A stretch of DNA of 25,234 nt from a virus. The notes beneath the pieces were generated by a model, which worked only from the letters and a program-made list of their open reading frames with translations, ran no database searches and was not told where the DNA came from. Every line of letters starts with the position of its first letter. Positions within the stretch are counted from its first letter, which is position 1. Below, one piece after another: positions 7,091 to 15,742 of this stretch. The position numbers were made by a program, and so were the translations under genes. The stretch is from positions 1 to 25,234 of IMG/VR virus record IMGVR_UViG_3300028569_000155; one strand, 5' to 3'.

Positions 7091-7840
7091 TTAAATTAAT
7101 CGGGGAGTATTATTAATTAAAGGAGAAGGGGGGAGAATTGGTGAAGTGGAAGTATTTAAACTTAAATTAGTAGGATTGTTATTTGGTTCTACGTAATATT
7201 GAGTGTAACTTTTAAAGAATTGGCTAAAACCATTAAAATTGCTATTTCTAGAGGCTACATTAACATTTGTTGAATTTGTACTAGCTACGTTTGTTAAATC
7301 TCCTTTAATTATCCATTGAACGCTAGTTGGAGTATATAAATCCCATGCTACTTGAGAATCTTGGTTTTGAAGTTTAGTAAACATAGTTTTGTCAATTTCA
7401 ATATATTTTAATTCATTATTTTTTTTACAAAAATATCTTGTAAAATATCCATTTTGAATGTCTTGTTTTGTTGGGTGTTCTGGGTTGGTTGTAGGGAGTA
7501 ACCTTGCGTTAGTGAAATTAGATCCTGGGATGCTATCATATTGGGCTGTTTGGGCCTCGAAGGTTTTTTGTATAATAACATCTTGGTTAGTTGTAGAAAA
7601 TTGAGGAGGATAATTATTATATGAGAATGATTCATTATATGAAAGTATAAATACAGGGTAGAGTTTTTGTGGTGGGTTAATGTTTGGGGTTTTACCAGCA
7701 AATATTTCTCCATTAGAAGTTTTATAGTAATAACCTAAATATGGGGTTTGATTAGGGGATTGATTTGGACTGTTTAGAGAAAAGGTCCCATCAGAGGTAT
7801 ATAAATTAGTTTTTACTTGGGATTTTGGGTAGTATGGCAT
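7091..7840 (-). CDS. Putative virion protein at the end of the baseplate cluster
   Basis: This 249-residue protein has no family that I can name with certainty. It is rich in Asn, Pro, Thr, Ser and Tyr and poor in charge. The N-terminus (MPYYPKSQVKTNLYTSDGTF) leads to YLGYYYKTSNGEIFAGKTP, a small beta-rich segment of a kind seen in phage baseplate and fibre-associated proteins. The C-terminal 70 residues are low in complexity (Asn/Ser/Thr, ending in PPSPLINNTP). There is no signal peptide or membrane segment. It follows the M15 peptidase gene by 27 nt and is the last gene before the replication module, which supports a structural role in the baseplate. An overlapping frame inside it (7408-7713) looks like a composition artefact. 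Confidence 0.7.
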   Translation of the reverse strand: MPYYPKSQVKTNLYTSDGTFSLNSPNQSPNQTPYLGYYYKTSNGEIFAGKTPNINPPQKLYPVFILSYNESFSYNNYPPQFSTTNQDVIIQKTFEAQTAQYDSIPGSNFTNARLLPTTNPEHPTKQDIQNGYFTRYFCKKNNELKYIEIDKTMFTKLQNQDSQVAWDLYTPTSVQWIIKGDLTNVASTNSTNVNVASRNSNFNGFSQFFKSYTQYYVEPNNNPTNLSLNTSTSPILPPSPLINNTPRLI

Positions 7841-7867
7841 GTTAATAAATATTTTGATAGAGAGTTT

Positions 7868-8860
7868 TTAGTATTGAGTTGCATTTGGGTAATCTGCTGG
7901 GGATCCATCCTCTGCTCGGAATTTGGTATTTATTTTGTGGTCTGTTTCTCCTATACTCCAATGCCACCATTCATTAGAGACTCTTCTTAATCCAGCATCA
8001 TATAAAGATTTATATAATAATCCATGAGAGAGTATGTCATCTTTTATTTTAACTTTAACCCCTTGAAGATTAGTATATGATCCTCCTTGATCTAAATCTA
8101 CCGCTTGTCCTGCTACATGGTATCCACTACAAGGATTTGCTTTTACAGGACCTTTTTTCCCTCCAGCTACCCATGCCTCATATGCCTGTTTTTGAAATGC
8201 AAATGATCTTAAACTATCTCCTATAAGGGCACGCCCATTCATTCCATTTTTTATTATGGTTATACTTCTAATTTTAGTTAAAAAATTATCATATGCACTT
8301 TCTAATTTAGCTATATAATGTTCATTCCCTTTAACAAAACCACCATAAGCATTATTAATTTTAGATGTTACCATAGCGCCTGCTAATTTTCCAGGGAGAT
8401 CAGGACATCCAGGACCATTACCTAGTTTAGAAGTAGTTACGGGATTGTTATCTTCAGCAGGTTTTACAGGGGCAATAGCCGCTTCTTTTTGAACTTCAAA
8501 CTTTAGGCTTCCTGTTATTTTACTAACTGTGTCTGTTCTTGGGATTAAAGTTAAATTTAATGAGGTTTCCCAATCTCCTTGATTTAATTTATGGTCTACT
8601 CCCGTTACTATAAATCTTAAAGTATTAGAATATCCAATAGGAAGAAAACTTGTATCTATTGTGAGCCCATTGTAAATTTTAATTCCAGAAAGCCCATCCA
8701 TTGTAAAGCCGATTTTAAATGGGATAAACCCAATAGAACCTCCAGAATCTTTAATTTTATTATTAAAGTCATTTTCAGAAGCAGCCACCATTGCTTTGAA
8801 ATATTCAGTAGCTACTTTTAAATTTTCTCCAATAAGTGAATCTGTAAATTTTCCAGGCAT
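7868..8860 (-). CDS. Tail-associated murein peptidase: hub-type N-terminus plus M15/VanY-like domain
   Basis: This 330-residue protein has two parts. Residues 1-132 are almost identical to the N-terminus of the preceding gene and resemble the closing domain of baseplate hub proteins (FIVTGVDHKLNQGDWET at 83-99). Residues about 205-310 form a D-Ala-D-Ala carboxypeptidase-like (LAS/M15) domain: SLRSFAFQ at 216-223, SGYHVAGQAVD at 245-255 giving zinc ligands H248 and D255, and EWWHW at 297-301 giving the catalytic E297 and ligand H300. The enzyme would cut peptide cross-links in the cell wall when the tail contacts the cell. The linker (130-150) is Pro/Asn-rich. No signal peptide is present, consistent with delivery on the virion. 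A free endolysin role is possible but less likely given the hub domain. Confidence 0.88.
   Translation of the reverse strand: MPGKFTDSLIGENLKVATEYFKAMVAASENDFNNKIKDSGGSIGFIPFKIGFTMDGLSGIKIYNGLTIDTSFLPIGYSNTLRFIVTGVDHKLNQGDWETSLNLTLIPRTDTVSKITGSLKFEVQKEAAIAPVKPAEDNNPVTTSKLGNGPGCPDLPGKLAGAMVTSKINNAYGGFVKGNEHYIAKLESAYDNFLTKIRSITIIKNGMNGRALIGDSLRSFAFQKQAYEAWVAGGKKGPVKANPCSGYHVAGQAVDLDQGGSYTNLQGVKVKIKDDILSHGLLYKSLYDAGLRRVSNEWWHWSIGETDHKINTKFRAEDGSPADYPNATQY
8465..8860 (-). repeat. Duplicated hub-type domain, copy 1
   Basis: The first 132 codons of the M15 peptidase gene repeat the first 126 codons of the neighbouring lysozyme-like gene (copy 2 at 9554-9931). By eye the two proteins agree at most positions from MPGKFTDSLIGENLKVATEY to KEAA, and the DNA is also very similar. 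The main difference is a short insertion (SENDFNNKIK against a shorter run) near residue 30. This marks a fairly recent tandem duplication. Confidence 0.92.
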
Positions 8861-8872
8861 ATTAAAGTTTAT

Positions 8873-9931
8873 TTATTGCCATTTAGCAGGTACAACTCCC
8901 ATATCCCATTTAGAAACTAATATTGCTAATTCTAAACCATCATCCCAACCAACTAATCCTGCCCTTAATGCTTTTATAACGGTTGGGTAATTTCCATTGG
9001 TAAGAGTTTTTATGGTTGCTAAGACTCCATCATTCCAAGTTTTATAAGATTGTACCCCTACCGATGTGCAATTGGTAGATGGAGTACCAACAGTAATCTT
9101 ATGTTTAGAGTTCCATCCATTATAAGCGCAATTTGCTCCTTCAGCTCTTCTCCAATTTTTCATCCATAATAAATTACCGGTAGTAAGTGGGGCTCCAAGG
9201 CCTGTTAAAACTTGTTTAAAATATAAAGTATTTTCATTTTCAGTAAATTTTGATCCATTAGCATGGGACATTAATTTTCCTTTATTACTATTATTTGAAG
9301 ATAATCCATCCTTATAAACTTCTATTACATATCCATTAGGTCTTATACCTTGTTCAAACTCTAAAAGCATTTTTCTTCTGGCTGGGTTAAATGATGGTTT
9401 TGGTTTGTTAGTAAGTGGGTCTATACCTATAAAATTGTTAGTGTTTGATGGATCAGGATAGTTTGGTCCTGGTACCCATGCCATAAAGTCTCCTCTATTA
9501 CCTCCATATTTGTTGTTAGATTTGGTTACAGGATTAACAGGGTCAACATGGTTTACAGGAGAAACAGCTGCTTCTTTTTGAACTTTAAACTTTAGGCTTC
9601 CTGTTATTTTACTAATTGTATCTGTTTTAGGGATTAAAGTTGTATTTAAAGTTGTTTCCCAATCTCCTTGGTTTAATTTGTGATCTACTCCTGTTACTAT
9701 AAATCTTAAAGTGTTAGAATATCCTATGGGCATAAAACTTGTATCTACTGTAAGTGAATTGTAGATTTTAATTCCAGAAAGTCCATCCATCGTAAAACTA
9801 ATTTTAAAGGGTATAAACCCAATAGAACCTCCAGAGTTTTTATTTTTGGGGTCTGCTACCATTGCTTTAAAGTATTCAGTAGCTACTTTTAAATTTTCTC
9901 CAATAAGTGAATCTGTAAATTTTCCAGGCAT
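8873..9931 (-). CDS. Tail-associated lysozyme-like protein: hub-type N-terminus plus glycosidase-like domain
   Basis: This 352-residue protein shares residues 1-126 with the M15 protein that follows it. After a Pro/Asn linker, residues about 180-225 form a small unassigned region. Residues about 233-330 resemble a lysozyme-like domain found in phage tail and tape-measure proteins: LGAPLTTGNLLWMKNWRRAEG (246-265), with E264 as the candidate general acid, then a CAYNGWN segment, TNCTSVGVQSYKTWNDG (286-302) and IKTLTNGNYPTVIKAL (307-322). It would cleave the glycan strands of peptidoglycan during infection. The stop lies 12 nt before the next start, so the two hydrolases are probably co-expressed. 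The glycosidase call is from remembered family pattern and is less sure than the M15 call in its sister. Confidence 0.75.
   Translation of the reverse strand: MPGKFTDSLIGENLKVATEYFKAMVADPKNKNSGGSIGFIPFKISFTMDGLSGIKIYNSLTVDTSFMPIGYSNTLRFIVTGVDHKLNQGDWETTLNTTLIPKTDTISKITGSLKFKVQKEAAVSPVNHVDPVNPVTKSNNKYGGNRGDFMAWVPGPNYPDPSNTNNFIGIDPLTNKPKPSFNPARRKMLLEFEQGIRPNGYVIEVYKDGLSSNNSNKGKLMSHANGSKFTENENTLYFKQVLTGLGAPLTTGNLLWMKNWRRAEGANCAYNGWNSKHKITVGTPSTNCTSVGVQSYKTWNDGVLATIKTLTNGNYPTVIKALRAGLVGWDDGLELAILVSKWDMGVVPAKWQ
9554..9931 (-). repeat. Duplicated hub-type domain, copy 2
   Basis: First 126 codons of the lysozyme-like gene, the partner of copy 1 at 8465-8860. Both copies end at the same point, just after KEAA, where the proteins switch to unrelated linkers and catalytic domains. 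Confidence 0.92.
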
Positions 9932-9952
9932 ATTAAAATATTAATTTTTTAA

Positions 9953-12592
9953 TTAAGGAAACGTTTCCCATATCCTCCCATTACCTTCTATTCCAAAACA
10001 TTTTGCAGTATAAGCCATAGCACGTTCAAAACTTGCAATTGTGTCTTCATTTTCATTTCCCGAAGCATTTGTCTTAGCTACATCCTTATCGGCCGCAATT
10101 AATTTTTCTTTAAATCTATCTAGTATACCATCATTCCACCGTGCAAATGCTGTAGCTTCTACTCCTTTAACATACCCTCCAGCAGTAGCACCAACGGTAA
10201 CCATGGTTGCATATTCTGGGGTGATGGCTGTTTTTAAATCAACTTTTCTTACAAATGTAGATGCATCTCTAGGGTCTTCAAAATAATTTTGTTTGCTATA
10301 TCCATATAATTTTAATTCATAAGATGTTGATTCATTAGGTTGGTGATTACTTGGGGAGGAATCAAGAATTTCTAATGTGTTAGAATTTTCATCTATTATA
10401 GGTTCTAAATTATTAACTCCTCCTAAGGAAACATTTATACCATCACATAAAGACTTAATAAAATTATATACAGAAATATTTCCTTTTTCATCTAAATTTG
10501 AAGTTAAACTTTCAGCTATAAATTCAAAATTTAAATATACATTCATAGCATTGGCCGTTTGATTATTACCTGCCCATACTTCTAATTCAGGAAATATGGT
10601 TTGATCCCATGACCAACTTGCTCGGTTAAAATCCTTTCTACTTACTATGCATTTTCTCCAATCAAAAGATATTTGATCAGGTAAACAAAGCATAGGTGAA
10701 GAGGTTGAGTTTATATTAAATAAATTTTGGTTGTCATTGTGTGTGCTCTGGCCTTGGTCTATTCTAGTAACAACTTTTTGTTCAACAAGATTTAATAAAT
10801 AACCAAATCTCATATAGTATTGAGGGATATCTAATTTTAAAACAAAAGCATCTTTTATTTTATATCCAGTATTTTTTAATGGGTTTGGTATTGAATTTTT
10901 ATTTGACGGAGCATAAGTGGGTTGATTTTGTAATTTCTGGATAAATAATATTGCTCCAAAAAATTCAGGGAGGCGAAGTTGATCAACAGGAGGTGGAAGG
11001 TTATCTGGTTTGTTGGGGAAGAGAAATAAATCTTTTACTTTATATGTAATATTTGTAGAAGTTGTAAATGTAAAATCAGTATCTGCTGTGGCGGCATTAA
11101 AATCATCTATAAATTTTTTAATAAAAAGTGAAATAGGATCAGTTTTAATTCCTTGGGGTAGATTTATTAGGTATAACTCATGTTCTATTTGACTAAATTT
11201 CTTTTCATCTACAATATCATAATACGCCTTTTCGGATTTAAGTTCAATTACTGATTTATTTTGGTGATATTTTCCTTTTGCTATTGTTGGTGAAGTAAGA
11301 TCTCTTGGGAACCATCCAACCCCGGGGGTTGTAGGGGGATTAATAGGAGCAACTAATGGTGAAAGACGGGGTAATGCTGGGTCTTTAAATGTTTTTGTAG
11401 CCGAGGAAAATAATAAATCCTTTCTAAATATTCCTCCTGATGGAAGGTAGGCGTTAGTAGCAAAATTCCTAATACCTACTTGCGCTGTTATTTTATAAGT
11501 CCAATCTGCTGTAGTTATGATTGCCGGTCCTGTTTGTAGTAGATTTCCAAGATTTGCAGTAGGTTGAACAGCAGGAGGATCTTTCTGTTTGGTTTCTATC
11601 GTAATTTTTGTTGAGTCTTGTGTTTGTAGGTTTTGAAGTCTAAAAACATGAAGAAGAGATAATATAATGTTATCTTTTCTATGTTGGTCTAAAGTACTTG
11701 ATTCATTGGTAAAACCTAATGAGTTACTATTAACATATTCTAATGTGTCTGTAGCCGCTATTACATTAGATTTTAAAGATTCTACTACATCTCCTAAGCT
11801 TATTATAGTTAATTCTACATCATATGAACCATCATTATTGAAAGACCAATTAAAATTTGAAACTTTACCTAATAATGCATCATAGTTCCCTTGATGTTTA
11901 TCTCTTAATGATTCTATTTGTGGTAAGATCTCCCTATGAGTATTTTTAGCCCATCCATCACTAAAAAATTTTGAATTACTTTCAATAAGTGTAGGACCCA
12001 TTTGTTCGGTTGTAAATCTTTCATCGGTTGGGGTGTTAGGGTCATCTTTTACACCTGATTGATAGGTTTTATAAAATGAATTTCCCCATTCTAATAAAAC
12101 TGTATATCCTAGTCTTAAATAAAGAATATCTAAAACAGTAAGTTGGTTTCTTGATTGAGCAATAAATTTAACTGTTGCTTTTTTTAAAGATCCTCGATTT
12201 AATGACTTAATATCAGCACTGATTATACCAGGCATTGGGATTATTCCCCATTCTTTATCAGGAATATATGTTCCATTATCTCCAATAAAATCTGATTTTT
12301 GAATTAAAGTTTCTGTTTCGTTATACTGTGACAGCCCGCTAAATAAAACATGATTTTTAGCTAAACCTTTTCCTTTTAAAAATTTAATTTCAGCTTCACT
12401 GTATCCTAGAGTTTTTAACTTAGATTCTTTTACTGAGACCCCAGATGCTAGTTTTATCCAGGATGTTGGTAGGTTTGTTGTTAATATGTCTAGATCTGGG
12501 CGTAAATTATTAATACCCGCACCATGAGTATTTTGTCTAATAAGAATCTGATTTTTAACATAATCTTCAATTGGGTCTCCTATTATAGCCAT
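9953..12592 (-). CDS. Large baseplate hub-like structural protein
   Basis: This 879-residue protein is the largest in the window and lies between the gp53-like gene and the hub-lysin genes, the place of the central hub (T4 gp27/gp5 region). Features seen are MPGIISADIKSLNRGSLKKA (about 119-138), LDILYLRLGYTVLLEWGNS soon after, and a C-terminal segment EYATMVTVGATAGGYVKG near 797 followed by FARWNDGILDRF. These segments look like those of hub proteins of T4-related marine phages, but I cannot place exact domains. There is no membrane segment or signal peptide. Its last part precedes a gene that starts with a hub-closing domain, so the hub may be built from this protein plus the two sister lysins. 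The structural role is confident and the hub identity is moderate. Confidence 0.72.
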   Translation of the reverse strand: MAIIGDPIEDYVKNQILIRQNTHGAGINNLRPDLDILTTNLPTSWIKLASGVSVKESKLKTLGYSEAEIKFLKGKGLAKNHVLFSGLSQYNETETLIQKSDFIGDNGTYIPDKEWGIIPMPGIISADIKSLNRGSLKKATVKFIAQSRNQLTVLDILYLRLGYTVLLEWGNSFYKTYQSGVKDDPNTPTDERFTTEQMGPTLIESNSKFFSDGWAKNTHREILPQIESLRDKHQGNYDALLGKVSNFNWSFNNDGSYDVELTIISLGDVVESLKSNVIAATDTLEYVNSNSLGFTNESSTLDQHRKDNIILSLLHVFRLQNLQTQDSTKITIETKQKDPPAVQPTANLGNLLQTGPAIITTADWTYKITAQVGIRNFATNAYLPSGGIFRKDLLFSSATKTFKDPALPRLSPLVAPINPPTTPGVGWFPRDLTSPTIAKGKYHQNKSVIELKSEKAYYDIVDEKKFSQIEHELYLINLPQGIKTDPISLFIKKFIDDFNAATADTDFTFTTSTNITYKVKDLFLFPNKPDNLPPPVDQLRLPEFFGAILFIQKLQNQPTYAPSNKNSIPNPLKNTGYKIKDAFVLKLDIPQYYMRFGYLLNLVEQKVVTRIDQGQSTHNDNQNLFNINSTSSPMLCLPDQISFDWRKCIVSRKDFNRASWSWDQTIFPELEVWAGNNQTANAMNVYLNFEFIAESLTSNLDEKGNISVYNFIKSLCDGINVSLGGVNNLEPIIDENSNTLEILDSSPSNHQPNESTSYELKLYGYSKQNYFEDPRDASTFVRKVDLKTAITPEYATMVTVGATAGGYVKGVEATAFARWNDGILDRFKEKLIAADKDVAKTNASGNENEDTIASFERAMAYTAKCFGIEGNGRIWETFP

Positions 12593-12599
12593 AACTTTT

Positions 12600-12914
12600 T
12601 TATATTAATTCATTTAAATCTTCATAGGTTGATATAATTGATAAGATTCTATCTGATGATGGAATTCTTAATTGAGTTCCAATAATTGGATATAATGAAT
12701 CTGATGGTTGGTTTGGGTTTGCCCTATTTATTACCCACCATAAAGAAGAATCATTATAATAATTTGAAGCTAAAATATCATATCTATCACCTTGTGTTGT
12801 ATATACATAAATATCAGAAGGGGATGTTAAAATCGCAGGATATTTAATATTTGTAAATCTTCTTTTCGGATTTTCTGGGGTTTGGATTACTTGGGCGACG
12901 TTATATCTGTTCAT
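12600..12914 (-). CDS. gp53-like baseplate wedge protein with LysM-like fold
   Basis: This 104-residue protein contains a LysM-like motif: GDRYDILASNYYNDSSLWWV (residues 42-61), INRANPN and a closing GTQLRIP. The same pattern (GDR.D.IA..YYG....WWVI..AN, then GTxLRIP) is typical of gp53-type baseplate proteins of contractile phages, which link the wedge and hub around the tail tube. It is shorter than T4 gp53 (196 residues), so it may be the bare LysM module. It sits between the gp48/54-like protein and the hub-like protein, only 7 nt before the latter, in the order expected for baseplate assembly. Confidence 0.82.
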   Translation of the reverse strand: MNRYNVAQVIQTPENPKRRFTNIKYPAILTSPSDIYVYTTQGDRYDILASNYYNDSSLWWVINRANPNQPSDSLYPIIGTQLRIPSSDRILSIISTYEDLNELI

Positions 12915-12929
12915 TTTAAGGGAGGGATT

Positions 12930-15032
12930 TTAAAGTCTAATTCTTGATCTCTTTTGAATGGGAGATAACGAACTAGGATCGGTGGTTTTCCATGGGGAAT
13001 TGTAATATATATCATCTTCTAGTGTACGTTCCCGTAGAGTACTTGCTGGGCGCTCTAGTGTATATGGAGGGGAGAATGGGGTATTTTCTAAAATATCTTC
13101 GGATTGTAGATCTTGTGCTGAGATATATGAAGGGGGGTTTTCGGTTTGGTTCAATCCAAAATATCTTTCAGGTCCTGGGATAGTAGAAGGAGTAGATTGT
13201 ATACTTGGTCTGAATTTATGGATTGGAGTAAATTTAATTTTTACCTCTACCATATGTGGGAGTTGTTGGACAAATTGTGATTCATTTTTTTTATCATCTT
13301 TTTCTAAATTAATTTCCCATGGAGATTCCTCGGGGATTGATAAGTCTACTGAAGATATAAATCCTGGTTGTTGGTTTAGCCAATCTCCTAGGGTTATTTG
13401 GTGGAAATTTCCACTCATATATCCCTGTGGTGAATAATAAGGGGCTACAGAAGAAGCTAAATAATTTAATTTATTATATATAGGCATTAATTCTTCTTTA
13501 GTAGATGCTGCTACAGTAAAGGAGATATTAATGTCTCTTTTAAACCCACTATATTTATAAAAATTTTCACCCCTTCCCACATAATCAAGTGCCTTCCATT
13601 CCCCATTATAAGAATCTGAAAAGTCATTAAGAAAAACTCTAAAATGCATAAAATTTAAAGGGAGAAACTTTTGATTTCCAATTTTTGAATTATCGTACAC
13701 CCCAATATTGAAATCAATTAAATCTTTAAGGAAGAGGTTATCTAAGTCAGGGAGTTCGTTGGAATATATAGGAGAGGCGTTGATTAAATCTTGGGGTCCT
13801 ATAAGTTTATTTGTTGTAAATTCTGTTTTTCCTTTTAATGGGTTAGATCTATTTCCTCTTTTACTCGGGTTTCCTAGATTAATTCTTTTTTCAATGTTAG
13901 TAGTATATGGTGTTGGTACAGAATTATCTGTTGTAGTTCTGGTGCTTAATAGATCGTAATGTGAAGTAGAACTTAAAAAAGTTTTTATATTTCCTTTTGC
14001 AATTGAGGATGATGGAGTTTGATTAAAAAGTTTTTCTCTAAAATCTGGAAGGGTTTCAAAGCTCTCATTAGGTACTTGGGAATTAAAATCTAGTCTAGTC
14101 CATGTTAGTGGGGTTGAAAAATTACCATCATTGTTTAAATTTAATAAATCTTTAAAATTAGCTAATGTTTTTAATGGATTTTTTCCCGTATTATCTGTAG
14201 CAAAGTTTATTTTAGTGTTTCCAATCCCATAAACAGACCCAGGACCTCCATCATACTTAAGAAGTACATCAGCATTTGGTAAAAGAGTATAACCTACAAA
14301 AAGGGTATCATTTGGGTAATCAAGTTTTCCAGGCCCATAAATTTTAGCAGTTTTATCACTAAGGGCTATTAGGCGATTTTTGGGTTGGAGGAAAACTGGG
14401 AAAGATTCATTAAATTGGCGTGAATAAATAGAATCTTGGTAGGTGTTTATTTTTAATTGAGGAGTTAATCCTGTAGGATCAATACCTTGTTTATTTAAAA
14501 AGACTCCTAAAAATCCAACACCGGCTTGAGCTATAGTAGATGTTGGTGAATATATACCTTCATTAATTATTCCACCACCATAAGCTGCTCCTCTTGAGGA
14601 TTCTGTTTTAACTCCTATAGTAGAAAGTAAATTTTGTTTTATAATAAATAAGGGACCACTAAAACTTTTAAAATCAAAAAAATATTTAGTTAATCTTTCT
14701 ACATCATCTGCGGCTCTTAAATATCCAAATAAATTACCTCTATTTAAAAAATCGGGACCCCATGATTTTGGGTTATATCTAATTTGATTAGGTAATGATG
14801 CAAATACTGAACCTAAATATGGGAATAAGTTGCTTTGGGTTCCTGTTGTTGTAAATCCGCCAACAAGTTTTTTAGTGGATTTTTCATATTTAATAGGAGT
14901 AAGAAACTTTACCTCATCTGGGGGTGGGGTTATGACATATGGTTGATTGGAATCTCCAAATGTTGTATTTGAATTTCCATTCACATAGAATTTAAAAGTT
15001 CCAGGGTCAGTTAATATTTGAAAAAGTCCCAT
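12930..15032 (-). CDS. Baseplate tail-tube junction protein (gp48/gp54-like C-terminal domain)
   Basis: This 700-residue structural protein has a long N-terminal part rich in Asn, Ser, Pro and Tyr with no family I recognise. Its conserved-looking domain is at about 455-610: FMHFRVFLNDFSDSYNGEW, then YVGRGENFYKYSGFKRDINI, EELMPIYNKLNYLASSVAPY, SPWEINLE and PHMVEVKIKFTPIHKFRP. This pattern resembles the tube-initiating baseplate proteins (T4 gp48/gp54 type), which cap the baseplate hub and start tail-tube polymerisation. T4 gp48 and gp54 are about half as long, so the N-terminal extension is unusual. The C-terminal tail (620-700) is Pro/Ser-rich and probably flexible. It overlaps nothing and starts 2 nt after the stop of the 108-residue paralogue. 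Confidence 0.7.
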   Translation of the reverse strand: MGLFQILTDPGTFKFYVNGNSNTTFGDSNQPYVITPPPDEVKFLTPIKYEKSTKKLVGGFTTTGTQSNLFPYLGSVFASLPNQIRYNPKSWGPDFLNRGNLFGYLRAADDVERLTKYFFDFKSFSGPLFIIKQNLLSTIGVKTESSRGAAYGGGIINEGIYSPTSTIAQAGVGFLGVFLNKQGIDPTGLTPQLKINTYQDSIYSRQFNESFPVFLQPKNRLIALSDKTAKIYGPGKLDYPNDTLFVGYTLLPNADVLLKYDGGPGSVYGIGNTKINFATDNTGKNPLKTLANFKDLLNLNNDGNFSTPLTWTRLDFNSQVPNESFETLPDFREKLFNQTPSSSIAKGNIKTFLSSTSHYDLLSTRTTTDNSVPTPYTTNIEKRINLGNPSKRGNRSNPLKGKTEFTTNKLIGPQDLINASPIYSNELPDLDNLFLKDLIDFNIGVYDNSKIGNQKFLPLNFMHFRVFLNDFSDSYNGEWKALDYVGRGENFYKYSGFKRDINISFTVAASTKEELMPIYNKLNYLASSVAPYYSPQGYMSGNFHQITLGDWLNQQPGFISSVDLSIPEESPWEINLEKDDKKNESQFVQQLPHMVEVKIKFTPIHKFRPSIQSTPSTIPGPERYFGLNQTENPPSYISAQDLQSEDILENTPFSPPYTLERPASTLRERTLEDDIYYNSPWKTTDPSSLSPIQKRSRIRL

Positions 15033-15034
15033 GG

Positions 15035-15361
15035 TTAAATGTGTGTTTGGTTTTCATATTTATTTCCTCTCCCATATATAAGTTTATATTTGGGATCACC
15101 AAGATCATCTAAATCAAGATTTGAGGGTAATGGTAAAGGATTAAAAACCCCATCATTGTATGACACATATTGGTTGTTTACTTGAGTATTTATTACACCC
15201 GATTCATTTTCAAATCCTATAGTTGAATACCCAGGTTTATCATTTTTAAAATCATAATGTAATCCAGAATATTTTGTAGATAATGGATTTGGGGTAATTA
15301 CGTTCCCATCATTAACTGAATAAACAGATCCTACGGTTTCAAGTTTATCTTTTAAACCCAT
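15035..15361 (-). CDS. Small structural-looking protein, paralogue B
   Basis: This 108-residue protein has no known function but is clearly a sister of the 110-residue protein encoded just before it. Shared points are the start MGLKDKLETVGSVYSVNDGN against MGLLNKLQTVGSAYTTYDGN, then NPLSTKYSGLH against NPLATKYSNLH, a YSYNDG/QSYDDG element and the NPLPLPS element. It is polar, glycine- and asparagine-rich and lacks membrane segments. Placement between tape measure and baseplate genes suggests a small tail-tip or baseplate component. Two bases separate its stop from the next start. Confidence 0.78.
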   Translation of the reverse strand: MGLKDKLETVGSVYSVNDGNVITPNPLSTKYSGLHYDFKNDKPGYSTIGFENESGVINTQVNNQYVSYNDGVFNPLPLPSNLDLDDLGDPKYKLIYGRGNKYENQTHI

Positions 15362-15372
15362 GATCTTTTAGT

Positions 15373-15705
15373 TTATATAGGTTGGTTATTTAAATAAGGT
15401 AAAGCTTGTGTAGAGGAGTTTGGAGAAAAATTATTATGGTTTGCTATTGTAGGAGGAACTCCATTTAAATCTTCTAATGAAGGTAATGGGAGGGGATTAA
15501 CAATTCCATCATCATAAGATTGATAAGCAGTATTAACACTTTGATAAGTTGGACCTCCATTTAATGAGTACCCTCCATTTACTGCTCCTGCTAGGTTACC
15601 ATGTAAATTAGAATATTTAGTAGCTAATGGATTTATTGGAGGAGTATTACCGTCATATGTGGTATATGCAGATCCAACAGTTTGTAATTTGTTTAATAGT
15701 CCCAT
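15373..15705 (-). CDS. Small structural-looking protein, paralogue A
   Basis: This 110-residue protein is the first of the tandem pair between the tape measure and the tube-baseplate protein. It keeps the MGL..KL.TVGS.Y...DGN start, the NPL.TKYS.LH element and the YDDGIVNPLPLPS element shared with its sister, and then ends in an Asn/Ser-rich tail with no similarity. One copy of the repeated TATTTATAAT motif lies 20 nt before its ATG, so it may be the first gene of a baseplate transcript. Function unknown. Confidence 0.78.
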   Translation of the reverse strand: MGLLNKLQTVGSAYTTYDGNTPPINPLATKYSNLHGNLAGAVNGGYSLNGGPTYQSVNTAYQSYDDGIVNPLPLPSLEDLNGVPPTIANHNNFSPNSSTQALPYLNNQPI

Positions 15706-15725
15706 GATTATTTGTTTTTAATTTT

Positions 15726-15735
15726 ATTATAAATA
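15726..15735 (-). promoter_or_regulatory. Repeated late-gene upstream motif, copy 1
   Basis: Coding strand TATTTATAAT, 20 nt before the ATG of the 110-residue paralogue, in the gap after the tape measure gene. It contains a TATAAT box and is one of seven near-identical copies in the structural region. Confidence 0.55.
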
Positions 15736-15742
15736 TTATATT

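Noticed and set aside
7408-7713. 101-codon minus-strand frame overlapping the 249-residue virion protein
   Set aside because: It lies wholly inside a longer frame with normal spacing to its neighbours, and its product is low in complexity with no recognisable domain.
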